64,000 nt of DNA, taken from NCBI RefSeq assembly GCF_008124765.1, contig NZ_VNHS01000011.1:248001-312000 (forward strand). The letters are read 5' to 3'. Shown piece after piece: positions 18,125 through 26,709 of the stretch (positions are counted from its first letter, which is position 1; each line of letters starts with the position of its first letter). Position numbers and translations under genes: made by a program. The stretch is from Paenibacillus methanolicus. GTDB lineage: Bacteria; Bacillota; Bacilli; Paenibacillales; Paenibacillaceae. The notes beneath the pieces are model-generated. The model had not been told where the DNA came from and made no database searches. It worked only from the letters and a program-made list of their open reading frames with translations.

Positions 18125-19552
18125 CTAGAAGTAGCGGAAGGTGAGCGTCACGACGCCCCCGCTGCCGAAGGCGCATTCGAAGGATTGCACCGCCCCGCTC
18201 CGGAATACGGCGGCTTTGAGCGGCTCGATGTCTTTGGCCGACGTAAAAGCTCGCTTCACCGTCAACATCGGGTCGCGATTGGCGATGGCTTCCTCCACCT
18301 TCGTTTCGAATTGGAGCGGATCCGCCGCCATCAGCTGGTTAACTCGATAATAGTTAAACATCGTTCCGGTAGCCGCGGGCAGCCCGTTATCGATCCATTC
18401 GTGATCCTGCCGCAATTCCTCGTCCGTAACGTTGAAATACCCGTAGTAGACACGTCCCTGCTTGTCGGGCACCGGATCGTCCCACGTGACGTCCAGGTTG
18501 TAGTAATCGCCCTCCAGCCGGATTTTGTTCCAGGCATGCGGTTCGCCGCCGACCGTCCCCGTCACGATATGCGCTTCGATCCCGGCCATATTCAGCAGCA
18601 GATTGGCCGCGTTGGCATAGCCTTGACACACCGCAATGCCTTTCACCAGCGCGCCGTAAGCGCTGTAAGAATCATCGGGGACCGTCCCCTGTCTATAATT
18701 CGCTTCGTCGTATGCGGTATGCAGCACGAGGTAATCATGGATGGCCAACTCTTTCTCGTAATCGCTCATGCCAGGTTCGACGACATGCCGCAGCGCCAAT
18801 TGGGCGGCGCGGTAAGTCTCGGCCATCCGTTCATCCGACACGACCGGCGCGTAGCCCCGTCTCACCGCCTCGAGCAGTTCCTCCTCGCTGGACGCGCGGA
18901 TCGCGCCGTACTGCTCGCGGATGCGATTCACGAGCACGGCCGCCTGCTCGACCGTCGCCTCGCCTTGGGGCGTGAAGTACACCGCATTCGACCGGATGCT
19001 GCCCTGCATGAGCCCGCTCGCGGCCATCGCGCCGACGGCCTTCCTCGACCAGCCGGCGATCTTGTCCGCGTCCGCGAAAGATTCGATCGGTTCCGCCTTC
19101 ATTTGGTCCCGAATGCCGGCCTTGCCGATCGCATTGTAGAGCACGAGCGCCATCTGCTCGCGCGTGACCGGCGACTTCGGGTCGAACCGTCCGCTGCTCG
19201 CGCCGTTCACGAAGCCCAGCTTATATCCGAGCGCCGCGTAGAAGTTGCGCGTATCCTTGAACGGATTCGTAACCGGATCGTCCAGATGCTGATCGGTCAA
19301 GGTCTCATAGAGCAGCACGGCGAGCTCCGCAAACTGCTCCCTCGTGATGATGCTGCCATAACGGCCGGTCGCCCAGGACGGCATCAAATTATGCGCGCTC
19401 GCTTCCCGTATATCGTCGGCCGCCCATTGGCTAGGTTCTCGTCCCGCGGCTGCCGCTTGCGGTCGTTCCGCTCCCCATGGCCCAAACGCCGCGCCGCCCG
19501 CAATGGCGAGCAGCAGCCCCATTAGCATCGTTGTCTTGCGCATGCGTCCCAT
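18125..19552 (-). CDS. Exported SLH-domain transglutaminase-like protein
   Basis: About 475 residues: a signal peptide (about 1-35, ending near AAAAG), then SLH-type repeats (about 60-215, with ITREQFAELAVLLYE, NPFKDT and VTREQMALVLYNAIGKAG). The C-terminal transglutaminase-like domain (about 255-385) has the Cys-His-Asp triad in VCQGYANAA, PHAWNKI and LDVTWDDP. It is probably bound to secondary cell-wall polymer through the SLH repeats and acts as a protease or crosslinking enzyme at the surface. The start is ambiguous: TTG 19567, ATG 19552 or ATG 19543. I use 19552, preceded by GGAAGCGGG. Confidence 0.9.
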   Translation of the reverse strand: MGRMRKTTMLMGLLLAIAGGAAFGPWGAERPQAAAAGREPSQWAADDIREASAHNLMPSWATGRYGSIITREQFAELAVLLYETLTDQHLDDPVTNPFKDTRNFYAALGYKLGFVNGASSGRFDPKSPVTREQMALVLYNAIGKAGIRDQMKAEPIESFADADKIAGWSRKAVGAMAASGLMQGSIRSNAVYFTPQGEATVEQAAVLVNRIREQYGAIRASSEEELLEAVRRGYAPVVSDERMAETYRAAQLALRHVVEPGMSDYEKELAIHDYLVLHTAYDEANYRQGTVPDDSYSAYGALVKGIAVCQGYANAANLLLNMAGIEAHIVTGTVGGEPHAWNKIRLEGDYYNLDVTWDDPVPDKQGRVYYGYFNVTDEELRQDHEWIDNGLPAATGTMFNYYRVNQLMAADPLQFETKVEEAIANRDPMLTVKRAFTSAKDIEPLKAAVFRSGAVQSFECAFGSGGVVTLTFRYF

Positions 19553-19733
19553 ATTCCCGCTTCCCAACTCCCATGATCACTCCGCGCGGAGGCTAGCTCC
19601 GTCAAGCACGTTCCCTGCCGTCCCCGCGCCTTAAGTTAAACGCCGGCAGGAGCAAGAAGTTTCGCGCTTAACAGGAACTTTTTTACAAAAATTAGTACCA
19701 TCTTCTCCCATGGCGCAGCCGCGATGCATAAAT

Positions 19734-19761
19734 AAAAAAAGACGGCCCATCAAGCCGTCTT
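19734..19761 (-). terminator. Intrinsic terminator after the truncated regulator
   Basis: Minus-strand AAGACGGC and GCCGTCTT form a stem followed by seven T. It lies about 50 bp after the truncated LuxR-type gene. Confidence 0.8.
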
Positions 19762-19813
19762 CCGCTCTGTAGTCCCGAGAACGCCGCGCCGATCGCTTCC
19801 CGGAACTCGCTCG

Positions 19814-20176
19814 TCAGTCCAGCCAGCCGTTCTTCTCCGCGATGCCGATCGCGTCGATCCGATTCTTCGCTTCGAGCTTCTGGATCGCCTCGGATAAGTA
19901 GTTGCGCACCGTTCCCGGGCTCAAATACAACCGCTTGGCGATGTCGCCGGCGCTCAGACCTTCGGCTGCCTGCTTGAGCACCTTCCGCTCCCGCTCCTTC
20001 AGCGAATTCTCCGCCTCCCTGAACGTCAAGGCCAGCTCCGGACCGACCGCTCGGCCGCCCTCGTGCACCGACCGCGGCGCCGAGCCCAGCTCCTCGATCG
20101 GCAAATCCTTGAGCTTCCTGAAACTTGAAGTTGCGTTTTCTTCGCGTTTCCTGTAGACTATTGATTCGTAGTGCAA
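19814..20176 (-). pseudogene. 5'-truncated LuxR/NarL-type response regulator
   Basis: The last 76 residues form an intact LuxR-type helix-turn-helix (SLKERERKVLKQAAEGLSAG, then IAKRLYLSPGTVRNYLSEA), closely resembling the DesR/YvfU group. Before it, KLKDLPIEELGSAPRSVHEG matches only the last helix of a receiver domain. The other roughly 100 residues, including the phospho-acceptor, are missing and replaced by about 16 unrelated residues. Upstream of about 20128 the DNA turns AT-rich and contains no receiver coding in any frame. No partner kinase is adjacent. This looks like the remnant of a deletion, although a short DNA-binding protein could still be made. Confidence 0.75.
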
Positions 20177-20426
20177 GTAACCCCTTATTATTTCCTCGAT
20201 CAGGATTATTTGGATTTATCTCACACTTCCTCACATCCGAACACCATTTCCTTTTTATTCAAACGGCTGCAAGAAGGAACACGGATTCACACTGGCGCGG
20301 TCTTCGGAACCGCAAGGACGATTGAGAGGTTAGGGCTTTCGTTGTTTTCGTGCAAGACATGACATTACGGAAAACATGAGCGGTTACGCTACCATATATG
20401 GCGCAAGCAAGCGCGTAAATGCACAA
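20177..20426. other. Gene-free stretch upstream of the truncated regulator
   Basis: I see no gene here. The sequence is noticeably more AT-rich than its neighbours up to about 20270 and may include the breakpoint that removed the receiver domain. Confidence 0.4.
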
Positions 20427-20460
20427 AGACCCTCGTTTCTTCGCGAAACGAGGGTCGTCT
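20427..20460 (-). terminator. Intrinsic terminator
   Basis: AGACCCTCGTTTC and GAAACGAGGGTCGTCT form a nearly perfect stem with a TTCGC loop just after the stop of the eight-helix membrane protein. Confidence 0.7.
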
Positions 20461-20482
20461 AATTTTCATGGCCATACTCTTC

Positions 20483-21379
20483 TCACGCGCCCCGGCCGAC
20501 GCTCGCCGGTCTGCCTTTGCTCCCCAGGGCAGCCGAAAGCGCGGCCGCCCCGACCCCAAGCCCGATCAAGAAGCAGAACCCAGCCGCGACAGGCATCGCC
20601 GACCACTCCAAGATCGGACGGCCGAGTATCGTTTGCCAGCCGATTAGGAGCAAGCCGAGCCCGTACGATATTCCCGCGGCATGCACGACGCCGCGGCGAA
20701 CGCGGGCCGTCCAAGGCGTCCGCAGCGTCAGCCAAGCAAGTATCGGATGCGCCTGCAGCGCATGGAAGCCGATGCCGTGCAGCCAAATAATGTTGCCCTC
20801 CGCCCCGATGTGGCGGCCGAAATTGAGCGAGATCCAGATGCCCGCCCCGAAGGAGATCATGATCGCCGCCATCGTATATCGAAGCGCCAGCGTTAGCTCC
20901 TGATGACTCTCATATGTCTTGCGCCGGAAGAAGTACGTGGCGAATACCACATAAAAAAGCACCAGCAGCATGGCGACCAGACCGAACACATTGCCGACCA
21001 TGGCATCGAAAGCATTCGCGCTTTGCGTGAATCGGGGATTGAAGCCCCGCGCGTTCTGCACCGTCTCCGCCGCGTACGAATACAGCGCCAGCACGATATA
21101 CGACCATCGAAAGAACGCGCGCGCCCTCGTCCCCATGCCGGCCAGCGGCAAGACCGCAGCGGTCGACAGAATGAATATGCCGAGCGCCGCATCGAACGAG
21201 AACGCGTTCATCATGTTGCCCTCCGCCCCGACTTCCGCCCCGTAAGCCAGTGTCCATATGCCGCAGAATGCCGCCAGCGCGAAGCCCAGCAGCCCCATCC
21301 CGACCAGCCATCGCTCCCCTGCGAAAAACGTCGGATTCGCCGCGCCGTTCGATGCCGTTACCGCCTGCTTGCCGATCAT
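20483..21379 (-). CDS. Eight-helix membrane protein with internal duplication
   Basis: A 298-residue integral membrane protein with about eight hydrophobic helices and no recognised family motif. The two halves look related: helix 1 runs into GIWTLAYGAEVGAEGN (about 40-55), and helix 5 into GIWISLNFGRHIGAEGN (about 182-198), each followed by a hydrophobic helix. The second half also has HGIGFHALQAHP, histidines that could bind metal or haem. This suggests a duplicated four-helix unit. It is monocistronic, with a GGGTGG ribosome binding site. Function unknown. Confidence 0.75.
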   Translation of the reverse strand: MIGKQAVTASNGAANPTFFAGERWLVGMGLLGFALAAFCGIWTLAYGAEVGAEGNMMNAFSFDAALGIFILSTAAVLPLAGMGTRARAFFRWSYIVLALYSYAAETVQNARGFNPRFTQSANAFDAMVGNVFGLVAMLLVLFYVVFATYFFRRKTYESHQELTLALRYTMAAIMISFGAGIWISLNFGRHIGAEGNIIWLHGIGFHALQAHPILAWLTLRTPWTARVRRGVVHAAGISYGLGLLLIGWQTILGRPILEWSAMPVAAGFCFLIGLGVGAAALSAALGSKGRPASVGRGA

Positions 21380-21775
21380 AATCTTTCAACCACCCTTCAT
21401 CGATTCGATACCCTCATTCTAGTGGAAGGATATGGATAGGCACGACGGGCGGCGGGCGGAGCGGAAGCTGGACTTAGGTGACGTCTCGCCGCTCCGCCCC
21501 GGGATGGAGCGCAGGGGAACGGAAGACGGAGCGCGAGCCGGAGCGACGAATTGCAAATCATCAAGGCGACCGCGGATGATAGGACTCGTGCAACGGGGCG
21601 AGCCAAATCGCCGTACAAGCCGCATGACAAAAAGCCCCCTCCGGCGCGAGACCGAGGGAGGCTATGGGCAGGGAGACTGAACTTATGGCCGCGTCGCAAT
21701 CGGGTCTTCAGCGCGGCTTGCGATTGGCGCCGACGCGATCGATCCGCTCGAATGCAGCGATTCGTGGGCGACCGA
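21380..21775. other. Gene-free stretch with one terminator
   Basis: About 400 bp between two minus-strand genes. Apart from the hairpin at 21633-21662 I see no supported gene; short open frames here lack ribosome binding sites and have shadow-like composition. Confidence 0.4.
21633..21662 (-). terminator. Intrinsic terminator
   Basis: Minus-strand GCCTCCCTCGG and CCGGAGGGGGC pair and are followed by TTTTTG. It is about 110 bp downstream of the proline-rich small gene. Confidence 0.65.
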
Positions 21776-22249
21776 TTACAGCGGGTAATGCACCGGCACG
21801 AAATACGTTACATATCCGCGGTAGCCGCTCTGGGCGGCATAATCTTCGGATCGCCAGCAAGACGGATGCCATGGCGTGAACGCGCACCAAGGCGGTTTCT
21901 GCGTGCCGCCGCCGCCCGGGAATGGCGGGAACGGAGGTTGCGGGGGCTGCGGCTGGGGCTGCTGCGGGAGCGTCGGCCCCAAGTATTGGATGCCGACTAG
22001 ATCCTGGTTGCTCACCTGCATGAATTGGAAGCTGCCGTCGGGATTGACGATATTAATCGAGACGGTGCCGCTGCCAAGGTCAGCGCCCGGCGCCGGCGGC
22101 GTAAAGGCAATCAGCTGCCACGTCACGAGGCCGAAGCCCGGAATGCTGGAGCGGAAGAAATGGCCTACGCGCCCGTTCAAAATTTGTTGATTGATGACTT
22201 GCGGGTTAATGAACTGCGGCATGATCGACAAGCAAATCGTTCCCTTCAT
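21776..22249 (-). CDS. Proline-rich small protein of unknown function
   Basis: About 157 residues. The N-terminal part is Ile/Asn/Gln-rich (MPQFINPQVINQQIL), a middle region has beta-type phrases (TVSINIVNPDGSFQFM), then comes a proline/glutamine run (PQQPQPQPPQPPFPPFPGGG) and a C-terminal Tyr/Trp/Cys-rich tail. The composition resembles spore-coat or surface-associated proteins of this family of bacteria, but no motif proves it. The start at 22249 is chosen for GGAGTG nine bases upstream; a later ATG at 22222 lacks one. Confidence 0.6.
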   Translation of the reverse strand: MKGTICLSIMPQFINPQVINQQILNGRVGHFFRSSIPGFGLVTWQLIAFTPPAPGADLGSGTVSINIVNPDGSFQFMQVSNQDLVGIQYLGPTLPQQPQPQPPQPPFPPFPGGGGTQKPPWCAFTPWHPSCWRSEDYAAQSGYRGYVTYFVPVHYPL

Positions 22250-22426
22250 CGTAAAATTCACTCCATACAGGTGTACGCCCATTAGCTTGTATGGGTGAAT
22301 CGTCTCCGCTCCAGCCCAGAACTCCGCGCAGGTCCGCTCCTATCCCGGCGATTCGGTGCAGAGCCGAACGAGGCCGCCTTGTATGAGAGAGACAAGCACC
22401 GTGCATATCCCTTATCCGGCCCCGGT

Positions 22427-23314
22427 CTACTCGCCCGCCCGTCCCACCTCGCGGTAAGCGTCGATGAACGCCTGCGATGCTTTGGATAACCTGCCGTTCT
22501 GCAGGCCGATCAGCCCGCTCAGCGCGGGCGACGGATCGCCTTCAAGCTCGAATTTGCGGATCGGGACGCCCCGATGGAGCTTGACGACCGTCTCGGGCAC
22601 GATCGTCGCGCCGAATCCCGTCGAGACGAGCTGCATGAGGGTCGTCATGTCCGAGCACTCGCAGACGATGTTCGGCGACAGCCCGCGCTTGACGAACTCG
22701 TCGCGGATCATTTGGTTGATGCCGAGTCCTTCCGTGCTGGGGACGATGAGCGGATACTGCTCGATCCGGCTGAACGAGATGGAGCCGCCCGGCTCCGCGA
22801 TATCGTAGCCCCCGACGAAATAATAGGGCTCCGACTTGACGTAGTGCAGCGCGAATCCGCTTAGTTCGAGCGGCAGCCGCACGATCGCAAGATCCAGCGC
22901 CCGCTCCCGGACCAGATGACACAACTGGGACGAGTCGTTCTGCTGGATGCTGAACGTGAACTGCGGGTAGCTCTGCTGGAAGAGCCGCAGGATGCGCGGC
23001 AGCCGCTCGTCCGACAGCGTGTTCACGCCGATCGACAACCGCCCGGTCCAGCCTTGGCGGATCGCCTGGATTTCTTCCTCCGCTTCCTGCAGGGAAGCGA
23101 TAATCCGGACCGCATGCCGGTACAACGCGCGGCCCTCGTCGGTCAGCTGCATCCCTCTGCCTTCCCGTTCGAACAGCGTCGCGCCCAGCTCCTGCTCCAT
23201 TGCCTTGAGCTGCTGCGAGAGCGGCGGCTGCGCCATGTGAAGCCGCTTGGCCGCCGCGGTAATCTGTCCTTCCTCCACGATCGCCACGAAATACCGCAGC
23301 TGCTTGATGTCCAT
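22427..23314 (-). CDS. LysR-family transcriptional regulator
   Basis: A 295-residue LTTR. The N-terminal winged helix is canonical (MDIKQLRYFVAIVEEGQIT, AAAKRLHMAQPPLSQQLKAM), followed by the periplasmic-binding-protein-like effector domain (about 90-290). The start at 23314 follows GGGAGGAGG and matches the usual LysR N-terminus; an in-frame codon six residues upstream is unlikely. It is divergent from the nucleobase permease gene, so control of that gene by a purine- or pyrimidine-related ligand is the natural guess. The region between them (23315-23448) carries no obvious riboswitch. Confidence 0.92.
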   Translation of the reverse strand: MDIKQLRYFVAIVEEGQITAAAKRLHMAQPPLSQQLKAMEQELGATLFEREGRGMQLTDEGRALYRHAVRIIASLQEAEEEIQAIRQGWTGRLSIGVNTLSDERLPRILRLFQQSYPQFTFSIQQNDSSQLCHLVRERALDLAIVRLPLELSGFALHYVKSEPYYFVGGYDIAEPGGSISFSRIEQYPLIVPSTEGLGINQMIRDEFVKRGLSPNIVCECSDMTTLMQLVSTGFGATIVPETVVKLHRGVPIRKFELEGDPSPALSGLIGLQNGRLSKASQAFIDAYREVGRAGE

Positions 23315-23448
23315 GCCGCCCCCTCCTCCCAATTCGATCCATATGAAAAAGATATGGTAAACAGATGATTTTCATACTTTCTATATCTCACACCCCATGT
23401 TACCATGTTGGCTGACATCAAGAAGAACTTATTTTAGGAGGAATCGCC

Positions 23449-24792
23449 ATGAATAGCGGGCGAATAACGCCGAAAGTCGCGTTAGCCGGCGTCCAATGGA
23501 TGTTCTTCATCCTCGCCAATACCATCGTCGTGCCGATTACGCTTGGCCAGCTGTTCGGGCTGCCGCCCGGGCAGATCGCCTTCACGCTGCAGATATCGTG
23601 CATCTTGACTGGCGCCGTCTGCATCTTGCAGGCGCTGGCGGGCCACCGCTTCGCGGTCATGGACGGTCCGTCGGGCGTCTGGTGGGGCATCACGCTCAGC
23701 CTGGTTGCCGCCGCTTCCGCGAGCGGCACCCCGGTCGCCGAGATCGGCGGCGGCCTTGCGGCCGGCTTCATGCTCGCGGGTCTGCTCATGGCCGTGCTCG
23801 GCGGTCTCGGATTCAGCCGTCAGCTGACGAAGTGGTTCACGCCGGTCGTCATGAGCATTTCGCTGTTCCTGCTCGCCGTGCAGCTCATCATGCACTTCTT
23901 CGAGGGCATGCTCGACATTCAGCCCAGCGGCCATATGAACGGACCGGTCGCCGCGTTATCCGTCGGCATCGCGGTTCTCGTCGGTATCCTGACCGTCAAA
24001 GGCCGCGGCCCGCTCGCCAACTTCTCGATGCTCATCGGCATTACGGCCGGCTGGATCGCGTTCGACCTGCTGTTCCCTTCCGCCGGCGGCAAGGCGGCCG
24101 TCCACGAAGCGAGCGCGACGCCGCTGTTCCCGTGGGGAGCGCCCCGTCTGGATGCCGGCATTCTGATCGCCGCGTTCATCGTCGGTCTGATCAATATGTC
24201 CAACACCGTCACGGCGCTGCATACGGCCGGCCAACTGTATGGCCAAGCGCCGACGGAAGGACAGCACAGACGTTCCTTCCTTATCACGGGGGTATCATCG
24301 ATCATCGCGCCGCTGTTCGGCCAGTTGCCCTTCGGCACGTTCGTCTCCTCGCTTGGGCTGCTCGAGAGCACGCGCATCCTGCACCGTCAGGCGCTGGCGA
24401 TCGGCGGCGCGCTGTTCCTGGCCCTTGGCCTCGTGCCGCAGCTGGGCCAATGGTTCGCCGCCCTGCCGATCAGCGTCGGCAGCGCCGTCTTGTTCGTCGC
24501 CTACCTGCAAATGTTCGGCACCGCGTTCCGCGCCATCCAAAGCCAAGGCATCGACGCCCGCGGCTTCTACCGGATCGCCGTGCCGCTGCTGCTGGGCATC
24601 AGCATCATGAACACGCCGGCCGCCGTGTTCGCCGAGCTGCCGCTGTTCCTGCGTCCTCTCGTCGGCAACGGGCTCGTCGTCGGCATCCTCGCCTCGGTCG
24701 TGCTGGAGTTTCTCGCCAGACGAGCCGCCCAAGCCCAAGCGGAACTGAAACTGCCCGGCGTACGGACGGAACCGTTGAAGGCGGAGGGGTAA
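23449..24792 (+). CDS. Nucleobase:cation symporter-2 family permease
   Basis: A 447-residue inner membrane permease with 12-14 predicted helices. It has NCS2 features: ITLGQLFGLPPGQ near the N-terminus, the half-helix region around MDGPSGVWWGITLSLVAA, and FGTFVSSLGLLESTRI, equivalent to the NxG-type signature region but altered. Family members import uracil, xanthine, urate or other purines with protons or sodium; the substrate is not evident here. AGGAGGAATCGCC precedes the ATG. It is divergent from a LysR regulator and followed by a strong terminator. Confidence 0.88.
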   Translation: MNSGRITPKVALAGVQWMFFILANTIVVPITLGQLFGLPPGQIAFTLQISCILTGAVCILQALAGHRFAVMDGPSGVWWGITLSLVAAASASGTPVAEIGGGLAAGFMLAGLLMAVLGGLGFSRQLTKWFTPVVMSISLFLLAVQLIMHFFEGMLDIQPSGHMNGPVAALSVGIAVLVGILTVKGRGPLANFSMLIGITAGWIAFDLLFPSAGGKAAVHEASATPLFPWGAPRLDAGILIAAFIVGLINMSNTVTALHTAGQLYGQAPTEGQHRRSFLITGVSSIIAPLFGQLPFGTFVSSLGLLESTRILHRQALAIGGALFLALGLVPQLGQWFAALPISVGSAVLFVAYLQMFGTAFRAIQSQGIDARGFYRIAVPLLLGISIMNTPAAVFAELPLFLRPLVGNGLVVGILASVVLEFLARRAAQAQAELKLPGVRTEPLKAEG

Positions 24793-24811
24793 TATTCCTA
24801 TCGGCATAATC

Positions 24812-24856
24812 AAAAAACCACGGAGCTTCGATACAGCCGAAGCAAACCGTGGTTTT
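24812..24856. terminator. Bidirectional terminator
   Basis: AAAAACCACGG with GCTTCG pairs with CGAAGC and CCGTGGTTTTT around a short loop. T runs lie on both sides between convergent genes. Confidence 0.85.
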
Positions 24857-24904
24857 TCATGTTTTCATGTGAGTAACGGTTCTCGCGGTTAATCCTTCGC
24901 GCCC

Positions 24905-25867
24905 TTAACCGTTCGCCAGCTTCGCCGCCAGCCGCTCCACCATGTAGTGGCTGCCCAGCACCTTGTCCGCGCGGATCGCGCAGCGGGACGGATCGGCGAG
25001 CGAATCCAGCGTATGCTGGACGACGCCCTCGAAGCCGCGGCGCTTCAGATGCGAGTCCCAGCCGCCGAACGCCAGCGTCCGGCTGCCTTCCGCCGCTCCG
25101 TAGAGGACCGCGCGTTCCAAGTCTTCGACAATCGCCGTTCGTCCGCCGCCGTGCAGCTCGACCCGCTCGGCGTCCGCGCCGGCCGCGCGGTCCATCGAGA
25201 ACGCGCCCGCGCAGCTCCGGCCGGCCGTACTCTGCAGCATGCCGAAGACGGAGCGCAAATATCCGTCGCCATCCGCCGCGACCGAAGCGGCGGCCAGTTC
25301 CGGATCAGCTTCGCCGTCGCCGCACAGCCACATCGCCAAGTCGATGCCGTGAATCGCGTCGTCATAGAGCGTCTCCTTCACGGAGCGCTTCTGCGGCTTC
25401 GTGCGGTTCTTCTGGACGATGACCGTCCCCGCGCCGCCCGCTTCCGCCAGCCAGCTCCGCGCTTCGGCGACCATCGGCGCGAACCGGCGGTTGAAGCCGA
25501 CGGCCAGCAGCAAGCCCTGTCGCTTCGCCTCGGCCGCCATCTCCTCCGATTGCCCGATATCGCAAGACAGCGGCTTGTCCACGTAGACGTGAATTCCTTC
25601 GGCCAAACAGCGCATGACGATGTCGTAATGCGTCTCCGTCGCGCTGTGGACGAAGATAAGCTCCGGCCGTCTATCCAGCAGCGCCTCCAGCCGATCATAC
25701 CGGCCTTCGATCCGATACGGATCGGCCGCGGCCTGCACCGAGACAAGCGTCCTGCTCATCAGGCCGACCACCTCTGCCTGCGGATGAACGCCGAGAATCG
25801 GCAAATATGCTTTGCGGGCGATATCGCCGATCCCGACGATCCCTACTCTAATCCGGTTCCCTGCCAT
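24905..25867 (-). CDS. Gfo/Idh/MocA-family oxidoreductase
   Basis: A 320-residue NAD(P)-dependent dehydrogenase-like protein. The Rossmann fold begins VGIVGIGDIARKAYLPIL (GxGxxA), the catalytic-type lysine sits in VYVDKPLSCD (about 97, usual form EKP), and VGFNRRFAP (about 128) and DDAIHGIDLAMWLCG (about 169, conserved His) follow. The C-terminal domain is the usual beta sheet. Substrates of this family are sugars, inositols or sugar acids; none is indicated by the neighbours. It is monocistronic. Confidence 0.92.
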   Translation of the reverse strand: MAGNRIRVGIVGIGDIARKAYLPILGVHPQAEVVGLMSRTLVSVQAAADPYRIEGRYDRLEALLDRRPELIFVHSATETHYDIVMRCLAEGIHVYVDKPLSCDIGQSEEMAAEAKRQGLLLAVGFNRRFAPMVAEARSWLAEAGGAGTVIVQKNRTKPQKRSVKETLYDDAIHGIDLAMWLCGDGEADPELAAASVAADGDGYLRSVFGMLQSTAGRSCAGAFSMDRAAGADAERVELHGGGRTAIVEDLERAVLYGAAEGSRTLAFGGWDSHLKRRGFEGVVQHTLDSLADPSRCAIRADKVLGSHYMVERLAAKLANG

Positions 25868-25934
25868 CCCTATCTCTCCCTCTCCCTAGCTATTGCCAGC
25901 ATAGCACGATCCGGCCTGCCCGACAAAAAGAAGA

Positions 25935-25966
25935 AACCTCCGCGCCCGTTGTCAGGCGCGAAGGTT
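25935..25966 (-). terminator. Intrinsic terminator overlapping a stop codon
   Basis: Minus-strand AACCTTCGCGCC pairs with GGCGCGGAGGTT and is followed by TCTTCTTTTTG. The upstream arm starts within the stop codon of the HPP-like gene. Confidence 0.8.
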
Positions 25967-26447
25967 AATCGGCTTCCATGCTATTCGGTTGTCGCGCGGC
26001 CAACCCCTGAAGCGCGGGCAACCGCTTCTCCAGCCAATGGACGCCCATCAGCAAGAGCGTCAGCCCCGCCAGCGAGCAGCCCACGAGCACGGGCACATGC
26101 CAGGCCGCGACCGCCCCGGAGAAGAACGGGATGAACGAGACGGCGAGCACCGGCGGCGCGTTCAGCTTCATGAGATGCTTGAGCTGAATGACGATCAGCG
26201 TATTCAAGAACAGCGCCGCGATGCCGGGTATGTAGTTGAAGATAACCGTGCCGACCAGCGTGGCGATAAACGCGCCGAGCGCAATCCGCGCGATGCCGCG
26301 GTAATCGGTACGGGACATGAACAGGAAGCAGAACGCCCCGAGGGTCGGATAGAAGAGCATCCGGAGCGAAGGAATATGATGGGCAACCCAATAAATAAGC
26401 GCGACGTAACCGCAAATGGCCCATACGCGCAAATTGAAATGAAACAT
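25965..26447 (-). CDS. HPP-family-like integral membrane protein
   Basis: About 160 residues with four or five membrane helices. FYPTLGAFCFLFMSR (about 36-50) and LKHLMKLNAPPVLAVSFIPFF (split by loops, about 90-110) resemble the conserved blocks of the HPP family; the exact HPP triplet is replaced by NAPP. Some HPP proteins of plants and cyanobacteria move nitrite, so a role in nitrogen transport is possible but only inferred. The start is uncertain: ATG 26447 follows GGAGTG; ATG 26498 would add 17 residues. A GlnR-like box lies just upstream of 26447. Confidence 0.65.
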   Translation of the reverse strand: MFHFNLRVWAICGYVALIYWVAHHIPSLRMLFYPTLGAFCFLFMSRTDYRGIARIALGAFIATLVGTVIFNYIPGIAALFLNTLIVIQLKHLMKLNAPPVLAVSFIPFFSGAVAAWHVPVLVGCSLAGLTLLLMGVHWLEKRLPALQGLAARQPNSMEAD

Positions 26448-26465
26448 GTTCGGCCAACACTCCAT

Positions 26466-26482
26466 TGTAACATGTTGTGTCA
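26466..26482 (-). promoter_or_regulatory. Possible GlnR/TnrA-like box, one mismatch
   Basis: The minus strand reads TGACACAACATGTTACA, which fits TGTNAN7TNACA except for A in place of T at position 3. It overlaps the upstream end of the leader of the HPP-like gene, about 20 bp before the preferred ATG. Confidence 0.3.
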
Positions 26483-26616
26483 GGTTAATCCCGACCATTG
26501 ACCATTCTACTCCCCGTAGTCCGATGCGTCAACCGCTAATTATGGGGACTTGTCCGACGACTCCCATAGCCTTCCGCCCTGTTTTCCCACACAATCTCCA
26601 GCTCGCCTGACAAAAA

Positions 26617-26649
26617 GCATCCGCCGGAGCGCAGCTCCCCGGCGGATGC
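26617..26649 (-). terminator. Intrinsic terminator of the hydrolase/TCS operon
   Basis: Minus-strand GCATCCGCCGG and CCGGCGGATGC form an 11-bp stem followed by TTTTTG, 60 bp after the histidine kinase stop. Confidence 0.85.
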
Positions 26650-26709
26650 AATAGACTCGTCTTGAAACCGTAGCCCCTCGCAGCGTATTACCGCAACGGC
26701 TGATGCTTA

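Noticed and set aside
23315-23448. Purine riboswitch before the nucleobase permease
   Set aside because: The 134-bp region has neither the conserved three-way junction sequences nor a terminator. LysR control is more likely.
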